64,000 nt of DNA, taken from Phytophthora colocasiae. Taxonomy: Eukaryota; Oomycota; Peronosporomycetes; Peronosporales; Peronosporaceae. The notes under the pieces are model-generated. The model was not told the DNA's origin. It worked only from the letters and a program-made list of their open reading frames with translations, and did not search any database. The stretch covers positions 1,302,001-1,366,000 of the forward strand of contig JAGKQI010000099.1 of the NCBI GenBank assembly GCA_018806915.1. The letters are read 5' to 3'. This document shows, piece by piece, positions 20,666 through 29,898 of this stretch (its first letter is position 1; each line of letters opens with the position of its first letter). The position numbers and the translations under genes were made by a program.

Positions 20666-21474
20666 GTGGACTTACATGTAGTTCCGCCACTATTTTGTGC
20701 GGTAGAGTGGCAAAGCTTCCAGTAGTACGTGCTGCTATTAACTATAGGCGCACTCATTTTTTTCTGCTGCTGTTCGACAGAAACTGTTTTGTAAAGCGCC
20801 ACATCCCGCAGAACATGCTCAACTGCTGCTACCCACTCGTGCTTATTCTACTTTCGCGATCTCCAATTGTTGCAGGCAAACGATGGAAATTGACAGATTT
20901 GAGATCTATAGGCGCACTAGCGATTAGGCAAAATTTTGCAGAATTCATTGTTTTTAATTGGCTGAAAATTGTACGGTTAGTTTCCCTGTGCAAGATGTTT
21001 TGCTGGCGCCACATTTCGAGGCTTCGGAGATTCTCCAAAATGCCAAGGGGGCCAAGTGTAGTGCAGTGTCGGTCTCGTAACCACAAAGCAACGGTACATC
21101 GAAATACATGTGCTTGAACATCAAATGAGTTTCTTAGTGTCGTCGTGATCGTCATGTGCTGTTGAGGATGTTATGACGACACTAGCAGCCAACGGCATCG
21201 CGATCATCACGACTGTGGCACTTACAAGAGCATGACAAAGGTGTCCGTGCGTAAACTGCAAGGGCCACAATGTGATACTACATTGTGTTGCGACGAAAAA
21301 AGAAGAAGACGTAAAGATGAAAACACTGCATTTGTACCTATGGTTAAGGTGGAGAAGTCTAGCATTTCGTAAAGGATTGATCGTTCTATTACAACAACGT
21401 CTAGAGACTTCGTTCTCTCTTTCGACGACACTCAACATCCACGGACCAACTAACGACCCCAATGCACTGTCCAC
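20666..21474. other. Intergenic, probable repeat insertion between copies 3 and 4
   Basis: The matching spacer on the other arm of the duplication (18284-18511) is only 228 bp, so about 580 bp appear to have been inserted here. The part next to 21475 is homologous to the 3' flank of copy 1 (AGTCTCTRGACGTTGT shared). A direct repeat CTATAGGCGCACT occurs at about 20741 and 20909. No ORF with a recognisable product and no clear terminal repeats were found. Confidence 0.5.
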
Positions 21475-22347
21475 TTAGTGACGGAACTTGCGAGTGCGCT
21501 TAGCAGCACAGCCACCACCAGTGGACGGGGGAGTCCAGCCGCCAGTTGCGGGGGGAGTTCCCCAACTGGAGCCACCAGTAGCAGGGGCTTCCGTTGCGGG
21601 AGTCATCTGGTTGGGCGAGTCTCCCGAACCAGTCTCAGGGGTCTCGGGGGTCTCCGGAGTCTCGGGGGTCTCAGCACCAGAGCTCTCGGTTTCACCACCG
21701 CCCGATGAAGGGGTCTCAGCACCAGAGCTCTCGGTTTCACCACCGCCCGATGAAGGGGTCTCAGCACCAGAGCTCTCGGTTTCACCACCGCCCGATGAAG
21801 GGGTCTCAGCGCCAGAGCTCTCAGTTTCGCCACCGCCCGATGAAGGGGTCTCAGCGCCAGAGCTCTCAGTTTCGCCACCGCCCGATGAAGGAGTCTCGGC
21901 AGATGAACCGGTTGAAGGGGTCTTAGCCGAAGAACCAGTAGAAGGAGTCTCAGCCGAAGAACCGCCAGCAGCACTGCCGCCAGCGGCACTGCCACCAGCA
22001 GCGCACGTCGTAGCCTTGCCGGGAGTCGTTGTGAAAGCCGTCACAGTGAAGTCCGGCTTGCCGCCCTTCTTCCACGTGCAACACGGGTCGCCGAAAGCCT
22101 CACCGTTCGTCATCGAAGCACCGGGGAACGTGGCCTTGCAGAACTCGGCCGTCCACGTGTGGGACACAGCGCCGAAAGCCGTGCCGAACTTGGTGAACTT
22201 GGAGCTGTCCTTGCCTGGGTGACCCAGATCCTGTGTGAACAAGCTGCCGTTCGGGAGTTCCTCGAGGTACGAGGCCATGGCGTTGGCCGAGTCCATCGTG
22301 GCGGCCATGATAAGGGCAGAAGCAGCGAGAGCAGCGTACGTCTTCAT
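21475..22347 (-). CDS. Temptin-like secreted protein, copy 4 of the inverted duplication, with an expanded repeat tail
   Basis: Encodes 290 residues. Signal peptide and core are nearly identical to the gene at 17615 (differences such as LFTQDLGHPGK against LFAQDLGHPDK). The tail is longer: five 15-residue units SSGAETPSSGGGETE (45-bp DNA units at 21671-21895), then PETPETPETPET, then STGGGCAAKRTRKFRH. The C-terminal Cys and basic FRH end match the other members. The tail length difference between otherwise near-identical paralogs points to slippage or unequal exchange in the repeat array. Expression is probably driven by the initiator at 22405-22420. Confidence 0.88.
   Translation of the reverse strand: MKTYAALAASALIMAATMDSANAMASYLEELPNGSLFTQDLGHPGKDSSKFTKFGTAFGAVSHTWTAEFCKATFPGASMTNGEAFGDPCCTWKKGGKPDFTVTAFTTTPGKATTCAAGGSAAGGSAAGGSSAETPSTGSSAKTPSTGSSAETPSSGGGETESSGAETPSSGGGETESSGAETPSSGGGETESSGAETPSSGGGETESSGAETPSSGGGETESSGAETPETPETPETPETGSGDSPNQMTPATEAPATGGSSWGTPPATGGWTPPSTGGGCAAKRTRKFRH
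21671..21895. repeat. Coding minisatellite, 5 x 45 bp
   Basis: Five consecutive 45-bp units, each beginning TCAGCACCAGAGCTCTCGG or a close variant, encode the 15-residue repeat in the tail of the temptin-like protein at 21475-22347. The last two units share substitutions (GCGCCAGAGCTCTCAG). Confidence 0.92.
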
Positions 22348-23939
22348 GTTTTATAGTCTGTATGGGTCTGAAAAAGCTGTGCTGGAGCTGTTGTGAAGGC
22401 GAAGCAAATTGCAGAATGACAACGGGAAGAGCGGGCGTCTTTTTGCTTTTTCCAAGTTCGCTGTGCGTCAAACCAAACTGTAGAGCCGAGTCGTCACAGT
22501 CAAAGATCCTCGGTCGGATGGGATGCAGTGACAACCAGCCAGCGGGTTGTGTTTCATGTCGTCCGAGAGCTTGAGCACGATGGGGAATTTCGAGCTGCAG
22601 GAGTTTTCGATCAAGTGACGGGACGTCAACGTCTGAATGTTGTGGTTTTCGACTGCCGCACAAAGGTTCTTATTAAACCAACCCCAGAAAACTCTACCAA
22701 ACTGAGAAAACTCCCTTACTACAGACTACATCACTGGCAATGAAACAAGGTGCCAAGTTGTTCATGACATTCGCGCATTTAACCGCGACTATATCGTCTA
22801 ATGTACATGTACTGAATGAGTGGGGTTTACGGCTTTGCTGTTTTTGCTTGGAAGTTCCAAGTTGGAACGACTCCTCGAAAAAACAAACCGTGCACCTTCC
22901 CCTTACCACTATCCTGCAGGAAGTGATATCTTGGTTCTACAGAGCCTGTTTGTTCAAGTAGATTTACTCAAATCTGCAAGCGCAGCCCTGTGCCCTCGAT
23001 ACCAGACAAGTGTCAAATCTTGCGATTACCTGTTTTCCTCAATGCTGTTTCCAAATCTTGAAGTGAAGGTGCAATACAGGAGATTTTGGTGGTTCGCGAT
23101 TACAGCTGCAAGGGCGGAAGACGAAGCGCTGTTGTCCGTTGTGCGGTCGTTGAGACTTCAACAGAGCTCCAATGCACCGTCAGATTCCGTTGGTCAAAGT
23201 TCCGGGGGTGTAGAGGACCCAAGAGGCAAATCGCAGCAAGCGGGAAGCCGCAGAATGTTTTCTACATGTACTTCTCTTTGTCTTCGACGGACGAAGACCT
23301 TCATAAGTACTCGGCGCAAACAAGTTTTGTTGAATGAACAGCACTTAACCTCCAAAGTTGGTGGCTTGGTCCCAGGATGCAGGAATTGGCAGCGTATTAA
23401 CACAATAGAAAGTGGATCGTTCGTTTAGTCTTGAACCACCATCCAAGCATGGAAGCAAACTAACAGTAAATTATGTAGAGCATCGCAGTATTAAACGATT
23501 AACGATTGATCTCCGGGGTGATCGCTGTTGATAGGCTCTATATGGATCGACCACAGTACACACGTATCAAAGCCGAGATCGAGTATCGCTGGCTAATATC
23601 TACATGTACGACAATACGCTTCACCAAGATACATATACAGCACAGTACCTTTACGCTAAGCTGAACAGGAGTATGGCTGGCGGGTTGATCTCGAGCGATA
23701 GGGGATCGGTGCTGCATCTGGGATCGGTTGTTGACGAGTTTGTTCGCTGCGATCAGCTGGATCGACATGAAAAACAAGTTGATACAGGTCGTAGATTTGG
23801 CAGATTCCAGGATGGCCTCAATTGTGGATGGAAGAGCTCAATGCGTTAGCTACAATTTTCGATGAGAGGGCATTCGTAACCAGACAACACGACCCCCATG
23901 GTGCACAAAGTTCAATGTATCAGTGCTCCCAGTACCATG
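22348..23939. other. Intergenic, no gene supported
   Basis: 1.6 kb. The first 90 bp hold the promoter of copy 4. A 202-codon ORF at 22820-23428 (+) lacks any family motif, has no initiator in front and is judged spurious. TACATGTA occurs at 22804, 23263 and 23601. Confidence 0.5.
22405..22420 (-). promoter_or_regulatory. Oomycete core promoter, duplicate of the 17537 site
   Basis: On the minus strand GTCATTCTGCAATTTG, identical to the element at 17537-17552, lies 58 bp upstream of the ATG at 22347. Its conservation shows that the duplication included the promoter. Confidence 0.7.
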
Positions 23940-24483
23940 AAGGCGAACTACTACCCTGCTTAGCCACGAAGTATCGATAGCAGCCGCCACTGTTCGTGCT
24001 CGAGTCCGTCGACGTAGTAGTACTCTCCGTCTTCGTCGTGGAAGACGAAGCTGTCGAGATTCGTGGTGTCCATCGTCGAGGAAGAGGCTGTTGGCATGGC
24101 AGCGTAGATGCGGTCGACATCGTGTTAGTATCCGACGAGTTAGTGTCTGTCGTGGACGAGAACGTAGTAACTGCAGTTGTGGAAGATGCCGTGGCACAGA
24201 CCGTGGTGAAAGGCGTGGCGTTGAAGTCGGATACGCAGTCCTGTGACCAGATGCAACTCGGGTTTCCGAATGCGTGGAAGGTGTCAGCGCAAAAGTCTGC
24301 AGTCCAAGAGAGGCCGACAGCCTCGAAGTGGTGGTGAAGTCAGTGTATTGGGAGCTGTCGTTGTCTGGGTGTACTAGTTATTGAACGTTTGCGATCTACC
24401 GGTACAGTAGTTGCGCTTCAACTTGAGATGCACTTAGCATCAACGTCAGCGACGACCTGGTGCGGAGATCGAAAGGACTTCAT
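23940..24483 (-). pseudogene. Decayed temptin-like gene related to the 25.3-kb copy
   Basis: Minus-strand similarity to the gene at 25349-26029 begins near ATG 24483 (MKSF) and continues through the HPDNDSSQYTDF segment, LSWTADFCADTF and a Thr/Ser tail. An early stop and frame shifts interrupt the N-terminal half, the segment encoding the MTNGA motif is deleted, and the diagnostic CC pair has become SC (AFGNPSCIW). No ORF spans the whole. At the site where the 25.3-kb copy has TGA, this copy has GGC (Gly). Confidence 0.75.
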
Positions 24484-25348
24484 GACGAAAATTATCGAAT
24501 TCTATCACGAGTGTGCTGTACCTAGACATCGGTAGCTCTAACACGGAAACTACACGTTGTGCGTTAATAGCTGCCCTTACTTAAACACAATCCAAGTATT
24601 GAGGGATAGCTAGAGATGGCAATGTCCATCACGCGTGAGCAGTTCGTTGTGACTTCATCATAGGGGGTACTAGTAACTTGACGTGAGATAGAATATCGGA
24701 CAAGCAGATGCAATGCCAGAGCTATCCAAGTGGACGTAGTTCCCGGTGGTTCTGCCGCAGTCGTAGGCTTTCGGACACTGAGCTGTCGGGCACACCATGC
24801 GCTGGCGACGCCGCCAGTCTCTACTTGAGCCAGGGTCGTCGTCAATGTCATTACGTTTGCGCGGTAATGCAGGTCTTTTACGCAGACGATGCGGTAAAAA
24901 AGTTTACATGTGCTAGTAATGCCACCTGGTGTGATGGTTAATTTGGCTTGATTCTGGTGGTGCGATACAATATACAAGTGTACGAGTCTCTATTTTGCCA
25001 GCTAAACTTGTCCGATTTGGCAGGCAAAGCCAATTGAAACTGCGGCTAAATCTTACGTCGAAGCTGTAGCCTTAAAAACGACGTCAGAGCGCTCTTCAGT
25101 ATCTCAGGCATGCACTCCCAGCAGCAGCCCAGGCATCTGCTCTCGTGGCAACAGTGTCAACTACTGAAACTGACTGGAAGACCGGAGACCATTATTGATG
25201 CGACTTGCACCTCCAGAATCGTGTGGTTTCGTCTCGACATGCTAGGGAGTGAATAGTATTCACTGAATACACACGAATCGCCAAAGTTGACCGAAGTCGA
25301 AGCTATCAACTCATTTGATAATTTCGCGTCTCCAGCACAAACAACTTC
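24484..25348. other. Intergenic, no gene supported
   Basis: 0.86 kb. A 137-codon minus ORF (24564-24977) could be transposon debris but shows no diagnostic motif. The end (TCATTTGATAATTT, about 25311-25324) resembles an initiator for the following locus. Confidence 0.5.
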
Positions 25349-26029
25349 ATGATTGCCCGCTTCACCGTTGTGGTTGGTCTAGTCGCCATCGCCGACGTTG
25401 CCTCCGCCATGCAGGCGTATCTCGACTACATTCCCAACGGTTCCCTCTTCTCACAGGAACTAGGACACCCAGACAACGACAGCTCCCAATACACCGACTT
25501 CGCCACCGCCTTCGAGGCTGTCTGACTCTCCTGGACTGCAGACTTCTGCGCGGATACCTTCCCTAACTCCGACATGACCAACGGTGCCGCATTCGGAGAC
25601 CCGTGTTGCACCTGGTCACAGGGCGGTACACCCGACTTCACCGTCACGCCCTTCACCACGGACCCCACCACGGCTACGGTCTGCGCCACGGCAACGTCCA
25701 CCACATCGTCCGCCGCAACATCGACTGCAACGTCCACGACTGGGTCTACCACGTCCTCGTCCACAACGGATACCAGCACGACGTCCACCATTGCATCTAC
25801 GACTTCGTCCGCTACGACGGACACGTCCACGACATCTACCGCTTCATCCGCTGCTACGACGACAGCATCAACGGCCTCTTCCTCCACGACGGACACCACG
25901 ACGATCTCTACCGCTTCGTCTTCCACGACGGAGACGCAGACCACTGCTCCGTCGACGGACTTCAACACAAACGGGGGTGGCTGTCGTGCGAAGTCACACA
26001 CGGGCAAGAAGAACGGCCTGCGTGCCTAA
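25349..26029 (+). pseudogene. Temptin-like gene with one in-frame stop (TGA at codon 59)
   Basis: The frame opens MIARFTVVVGLVAIADVASA (signal peptide), core YLDYIPNGSLFSQELGHPDN, DFATAFEAV, then TGA at 25523-25525, then continues in the same frame LSWTADFCADTFPNSDMTNG, AFGDPCCTWSQGGTPDFTV, a long Thr/Ser tail and GGCRAKSHTGKKNGLRA. Apart from the one stop all 227 codons are intact. The decayed paralog at 23940-24483 has GGC at this position, so a GGA to TGA change is the simplest history. It may be a young pseudogene, a null allele of a working gene or a base-calling error. The tail lacks the FRH end found in copies 1-4 but keeps the GGC plus basic signature. Confidence 0.8.
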
Positions 26030-26201
26030 AGCGCTGCAATGTGTGAGGTACTTGGAGTGCTGTGTGTAAATGTTTTTGCGTAGAAGCTCAATACAGCATC
26101 GATCCCCTGCTGTGTTATGATACAGACTGCAACAACCATGCTAATCAAAAGTATCTTGAAGCGTTTCTGTTTTCTTTTACCGTTTTAACTATCAGTGTTA
26201 G

Positions 26202-26921
26202 CTATTCATGTGAATGGCTCAGCAGGTTGGTCTGCAAGGATTCCTCGAACGAGTGTCGGAATCTTGCGTACGCTGTGGGCAACACGCTGACGTCACGTTT
26301 GAGGAAACTATCTTGGATCCAGAACTGCACTACATTGAGGAAACTTGGACACACAATCATTACGAGCACCAGCTCCGCGAATGGGTATCCACGAAGCGAG
26401 TGGAAGAGCAGCTCTCCAAAGAGCCCCAGGGGTGTCGCGGCTGCAATCATCACGGACACCACGATAGCTTTAGCGAAGAGAATGATAACCAGCCACGCGG
26501 ACAATTGCAACATCCACACCCGATACGACGGTGGATTACCGTAATCGCCGCTCTCCTGGATGTTCACCCAATTCATTGAAAATGCCAACTCTTGCTGCAG
26601 TCGTAAGAACGCTAGGCTAACGATCATGCCGAGAGTACAGTCACTGAGGAAGTTGAGAAAATACCATGCGCATTCATCCGTCACGGGCGGCATCTGAATG
26701 GACACGAACAGGTTCATGAAGTGGCCGGCCGACGCACCGATCATCTGTTTGCCAACGTCCATGGACCAAATCTGTAAGGGTCTTCGCGGTCTCTCCACGT
26801 GCCGCTTGTACCATAGTGTCGCGAGGGCGATCAACGCTAGCAGTGCCTGGATGGCGTAGGACGCTGCATTAGAGAACAGCGCACATTGCTCCACTTCGTC
26901 CGCGAGTTCTTGCAAAGGCAT
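26202..26921 (-). CDS. STIMATE/TMEM110-like multispanning membrane protein
   Basis: Encodes 239 residues with about five hydrophobic segments: residues about 19-38 (AASYAIQALLALIALATLWY), about 90-105, about 135-160 (LSAWLVIILFAKAIVVSVMI), and about 175-200. Between the first two lies RRPLQIWSMDVGKQMIGASA followed by HFMNL, the arrangement typical of the STIMATE family (TMEM110 in animals, a vacuolar or ER membrane protein in fungi), where the human member promotes STIM1 function at ER-plasma membrane contacts. The tail is soluble and polar. Oomycetes may lack STIM, so the role here is open. Identification rests on pattern recognition. The gene stands alone between the temptin cluster and the kinase gene. 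Confidence 0.75.
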   Translation of the reverse strand: MPLQELADEVEQCALFSNAASYAIQALLALIALATLWYKRHVERPRRPLQIWSMDVGKQMIGASAGHFMNLFVSIQMPPVTDECAWYFLNFLSDCTLGMIVSLAFLRLQQELAFSMNWVNIQESGDYGNPPSYRVWMLQLSAWLVIILFAKAIVVSVMIAAATPLGLFGELLFHSLRGYPFAELVLVMIVCPSFLNVVQFWIQDSFLKRDVSVLPTAYARFRHSFEESLQTNLLSHSHE

Positions 26922-27096
26922 GGCTGCAAGTGGTCAGCTTGGTTATCGATCTGATTGACAGTGTTCCAGTGATTTCCAACTCTAATGATCGCGCCGCTTC
27001 AAAAAGATATTGACCGACTCGTCACAGGTAACAGGATGCGAATCACAGCACCTTGGCCTCTTATCGTTGGCTTTATTACTGCTTACTTGGGTCGGA

Positions 27097-29718
27097 TCAT
27101 GTCGACTTGCGGCCCTTTTCATTCGTTCTGTGCTGAATTTGGTTCAAAATCTGCAGCGAACGCCGTGACGCGCCTGCACCAGCCGACGGCGGCGTCTTCC
27201 TCTTCTTTTTGATAACCGTTAGATGTGCGTTCGGCGTTAGAGACTGCTGCGTGACAGGTCGCTGGACGCCTATCGAGCGGGTCTTCAGCCAGTTCACAGG
27301 TTTATTCGGACCGGAAGCGTTGGCTTCGGTGAAACTCTTGGATGCGAACAACCGGGACTTTGGTCCTGACGGACGATGGACGCGACCTGTTGGCGTATCA
27401 CCTTTGTGCGCCCTTGAGGCACTGGAAGTCGGTGTCTTGTGGCGAGAACCTTCCGCAGCCACAGGGGACATGAACGTTGTGTCAGTGCTACCCGTCGGCT
27501 TCAACGGGAAGAGACCGTTCTCTGTAGTCTCGAAATACGTGAGATCATCCAGATGCGCGTAAATCTCGCGGAACGTCGGCCGTACCCCCCACGCCGTGCA
27601 TCGCATGAAGAGGTTGTAGTACGGACCCAGTCGCGCCTTTGCAGCCTCGGGTACTTGAGTCACAGTCACGTCCTGCAGGAGTTTGTGCAGGTTGCGGGTC
27701 TCGACGTATTCCTTTGGCACGATCTCTCCGACAAGCAGACGATATAGAATCTCGCGACCGAAGGCACCGACGTCACAATTCTTGTGGAAGCTGAAGGAGC
27801 TATCTAGGATCTTGGGTTCATCTGACGGGAGCTTGATGCGGCCGAAATCCGAGAGCTTGATGTCCGGTTCCCAGCTCTGCTCGTAACCTTCTGGAGGCGT
27901 GCGCATGAGAATGTTCCGGCAAGCCAGATCACCATGTGCGACGTTGATATCTTCGTGCAGCGTGATCATGGGCAAGCAGATCTGCTTCAGCATTGCCTTT
28001 GTGTCATCGAACGACAGGGTGTAGCGACGATGCTTTGATCCGCCCGAGTTCACGCCGTATCGTCTTAAATAGTCGCTGAGTTTGCAGTCCATCACTTCCA
28101 AAGCGATGCAGGTGTGCTCAATAGCGTCACACAGACCAAGACACTGCAAAAACCCCTTCATGTGACGCACACGACGCAAATAATGCAGTTCGAGAGCGGC
28201 TCGATGCTTCGCCTCGTGTTCCGGGAATCCTTCATGCGGTTTAGCACGTTTGAGAGCTACTTTCTGTCCGCTGATCACGGCTGCAGTCACCTTGCCATCC
28301 GTACCTTCACCGTAGACGCCTCCTGTGTACTCCACGTCCGCCTCGCAATTGAAAAGGCCCACGTCACCAATCACTGAGGTACTGGTGAATGCACTGGATG
28401 AGGTATCTCCTTGAGCTTCAGTTGCTTCCACCTCAGGTTGGAATACCACACCGCCACAGCTTTCTTGGGACATTGGGGTGAGCTTAACAGCATGACTGTG
28501 GGCTACACTTATAGATTCCTGAGAGAGGCCCACGTCGTCTTGCGAAAGCTGGATGCCATCGTCTTCTTCTGCGCTGTGGATGTCGTTATCTTCAACGTTA
28601 TCCTCCACCACGACACTTGGCTTGAGCTCACCATCTAACGCCGAAGACACACCGTCTTCATCTTTTGCATCCTCCTGTGTCGGATCATACACCAGTTCTT
28701 CCGTCTGACTGAGTGGGAGTGAGCACGATGCCGTGCTGTAAGGGCTCTGAAATGCCGGTCGTCGAGGCAGTGGACTGGTAAACGTCGTCGGTGTGCTTGC
28801 GAATGGCATAGCTCGTCGCGCCTGAGGGCTCGAGAACACCATTGGCCGACGTGCCTGTGGACTCGTAAAGTTAATCGGTCTTCGAGCTTGCGTTGCTACA
28901 ACAGGGGACGACATCCGAGAGGGAGCGGAGGCCTTCACCGGTGTCGGTGCTTTTAGCCGCTGCTCCAATCTTTCGTTCGTCTTGAGGTTCTTCTCCAACT
29001 TCTTAAGGGCCAAAGCTCTGTTCTCTGGACGCGGGGCACGCTCGGGGGAGAAAGAAATCATGCGTTTCCTGGTCGACGCCGAAGAGCTGCTCTGAGCGAT
29101 ACCTCTGGCCACGTTCTTCTTCGATTTTCTCGTCATAGGTACTGGAGGCGCACTTTTCTCTGGCGTCGGGTCGATACCTAAAGCTGTGTGTGCTGTCTGT
29201 CCAATAGTTTTCACTGGGGACAACACCGAAGCCGTGGGCTTCGTCTCTTCAACCTCAACAGAGACTTTCTCCTCCTCATTAGGAAGCATGGCTTCGGATA
29301 GTACACTTTTCTCCTTCTCTTCTTCTTCTTCTTCTTCTTCATTCTTCTCCATTTCATCCGTCTGTCCCTGTTCCTTGGCTGGGAGTTCCCCAAAGACCTC
29401 TGCATGTGCTGCCAACACGCCCTGAATATACTCTCTCTTCTTACGTCGCATGTACCTGTCGTTAGCTAGACTTCTCGCTCCAGTCCGAACTCTCGAGGCC
29501 TCATTAATCTCCCAATCAGCTGTCACAGTCTGAAAGATAATCTGAGCGTCGGCGTCTTTCGGCTCGTGCTTGTGCGTCTTGGCTGGGAGCTCCTTGTCCA
29601 CCTCCACCTGCATCTCCACTTCCTGCTCTATCTCCTCCACCTTCTGCACCTTCGCAGCGGCTGTGGCACACGCGTTCTCCTGGCGCTGGCGCTTGCGCGT
29701 GGACCTCGTGGAAGCCAT
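27097..29718 (-). CDS. Large protein kinase with long disordered N-terminus
   Basis: Encodes 873 residues from MASTRSTRKRQRQENAC; an upstream in-frame ATG (29748) adds ten. Residues 1-470 are low-complexity, with an acidic tract near 140, basic patches and repeated motifs of the form ARRPxxFxSPQ (three or four copies about 285-330). The kinase domain spans about 475-730: glycine loop YGEGTDGKV, VALKRAK (catalytic Lys near 491), HGDLACRNIL (catalytic Asp near 591) and LSDFGRI (near 623), so the key residues are present. HGDLACRN resembles the tyrosine-kinase-like form of the catalytic loop. The C-terminal 140 residues are basic and disordered, ending RTNEKGRKST. The basic stretches suggest nuclear location. 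No closer family is proposed. Shares a 180-bp divergent region with RRP43. Confidence 0.85.
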   Translation of the reverse strand: MASTRSTRKRQRQENACATAAAKVQKVEEIEQEVEMQVEVDKELPAKTHKHEPKDADAQIIFQTVTADWEINEASRVRTGARSLANDRYMRRKKREYIQGVLAAHAEVFGELPAKEQGQTDEMEKNEEEEEEEEKEKSVLSEAMLPNEEEKVSVEVEETKPTASVLSPVKTIGQTAHTALGIDPTPEKSAPPVPMTRKSKKNVARGIAQSSSSASTRKRMISFSPERAPRPENRALALKKLEKNLKTNERLEQRLKAPTPVKASAPSRMSSPVVATQARRPINFTSPQARRPMVFSSPQARRAMPFASTPTTFTSPLPRRPAFQSPYSTASCSLPLSQTEELVYDPTQEDAKDEDGVSSALDGELKPSVVVEDNVEDNDIHSAEEDDGIQLSQDDVGLSQESISVAHSHAVKLTPMSQESCGGVVFQPEVEATEAQGDTSSSAFTSTSVIGDVGLFNCEADVEYTGGVYGEGTDGKVTAAVISGQKVALKRAKPHEGFPEHEAKHRAALELHYLRRVRHMKGFLQCLGLCDAIEHTCIALEVMDCKLSDYLRRYGVNSGGSKHRRYTLSFDDTKAMLKQICLPMITLHEDINVAHGDLACRNILMRTPPEGYEQSWEPDIKLSDFGRIKLPSDEPKILDSSFSFHKNCDVGAFGREILYRLLVGEIVPKEYVETRNLHKLLQDVTVTQVPEAAKARLGPYYNLFMRCTAWGVRPTFREIYAHLDDLTYFETTENGLFPLKPTGSTDTTFMSPVAAEGSRHKTPTSSASRAHKGDTPTGRVHRPSGPKSRLFASKSFTEANASGPNKPVNWLKTRSIGVQRPVTQQSLTPNAHLTVIKKKRKTPPSAGAGASRRSLQILNQIQHRTNEKGRKST

Positions 29719-29898
29719 CGCGTGCGGAACTGAGGACGAAGTGCGCAATGATCAAATAAAATGGCGCGAATTCTAATTCACAGGTATTTTACACGTAACT
29801 TGTAGCGAATTGATATTAAAATAATGAAGAGATCCCATTGGCTATTACTAATATAGACGTCGAGGTCGAAAGTGTTGGCACACACAGCAAGAGGTACA

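Noticed and set aside
22820..23428. 202-codon plus-strand ORF
   Set aside because: No recognisable family, no promoter-like element, and a second overlapping ORF; judged chance.
25523..25525. TGA read as selenocysteine
   Set aside because: The paralogous residue is Gly, not Cys, the site is not redox-like and there is no visible stem-loop element; a nonsense change is simpler.
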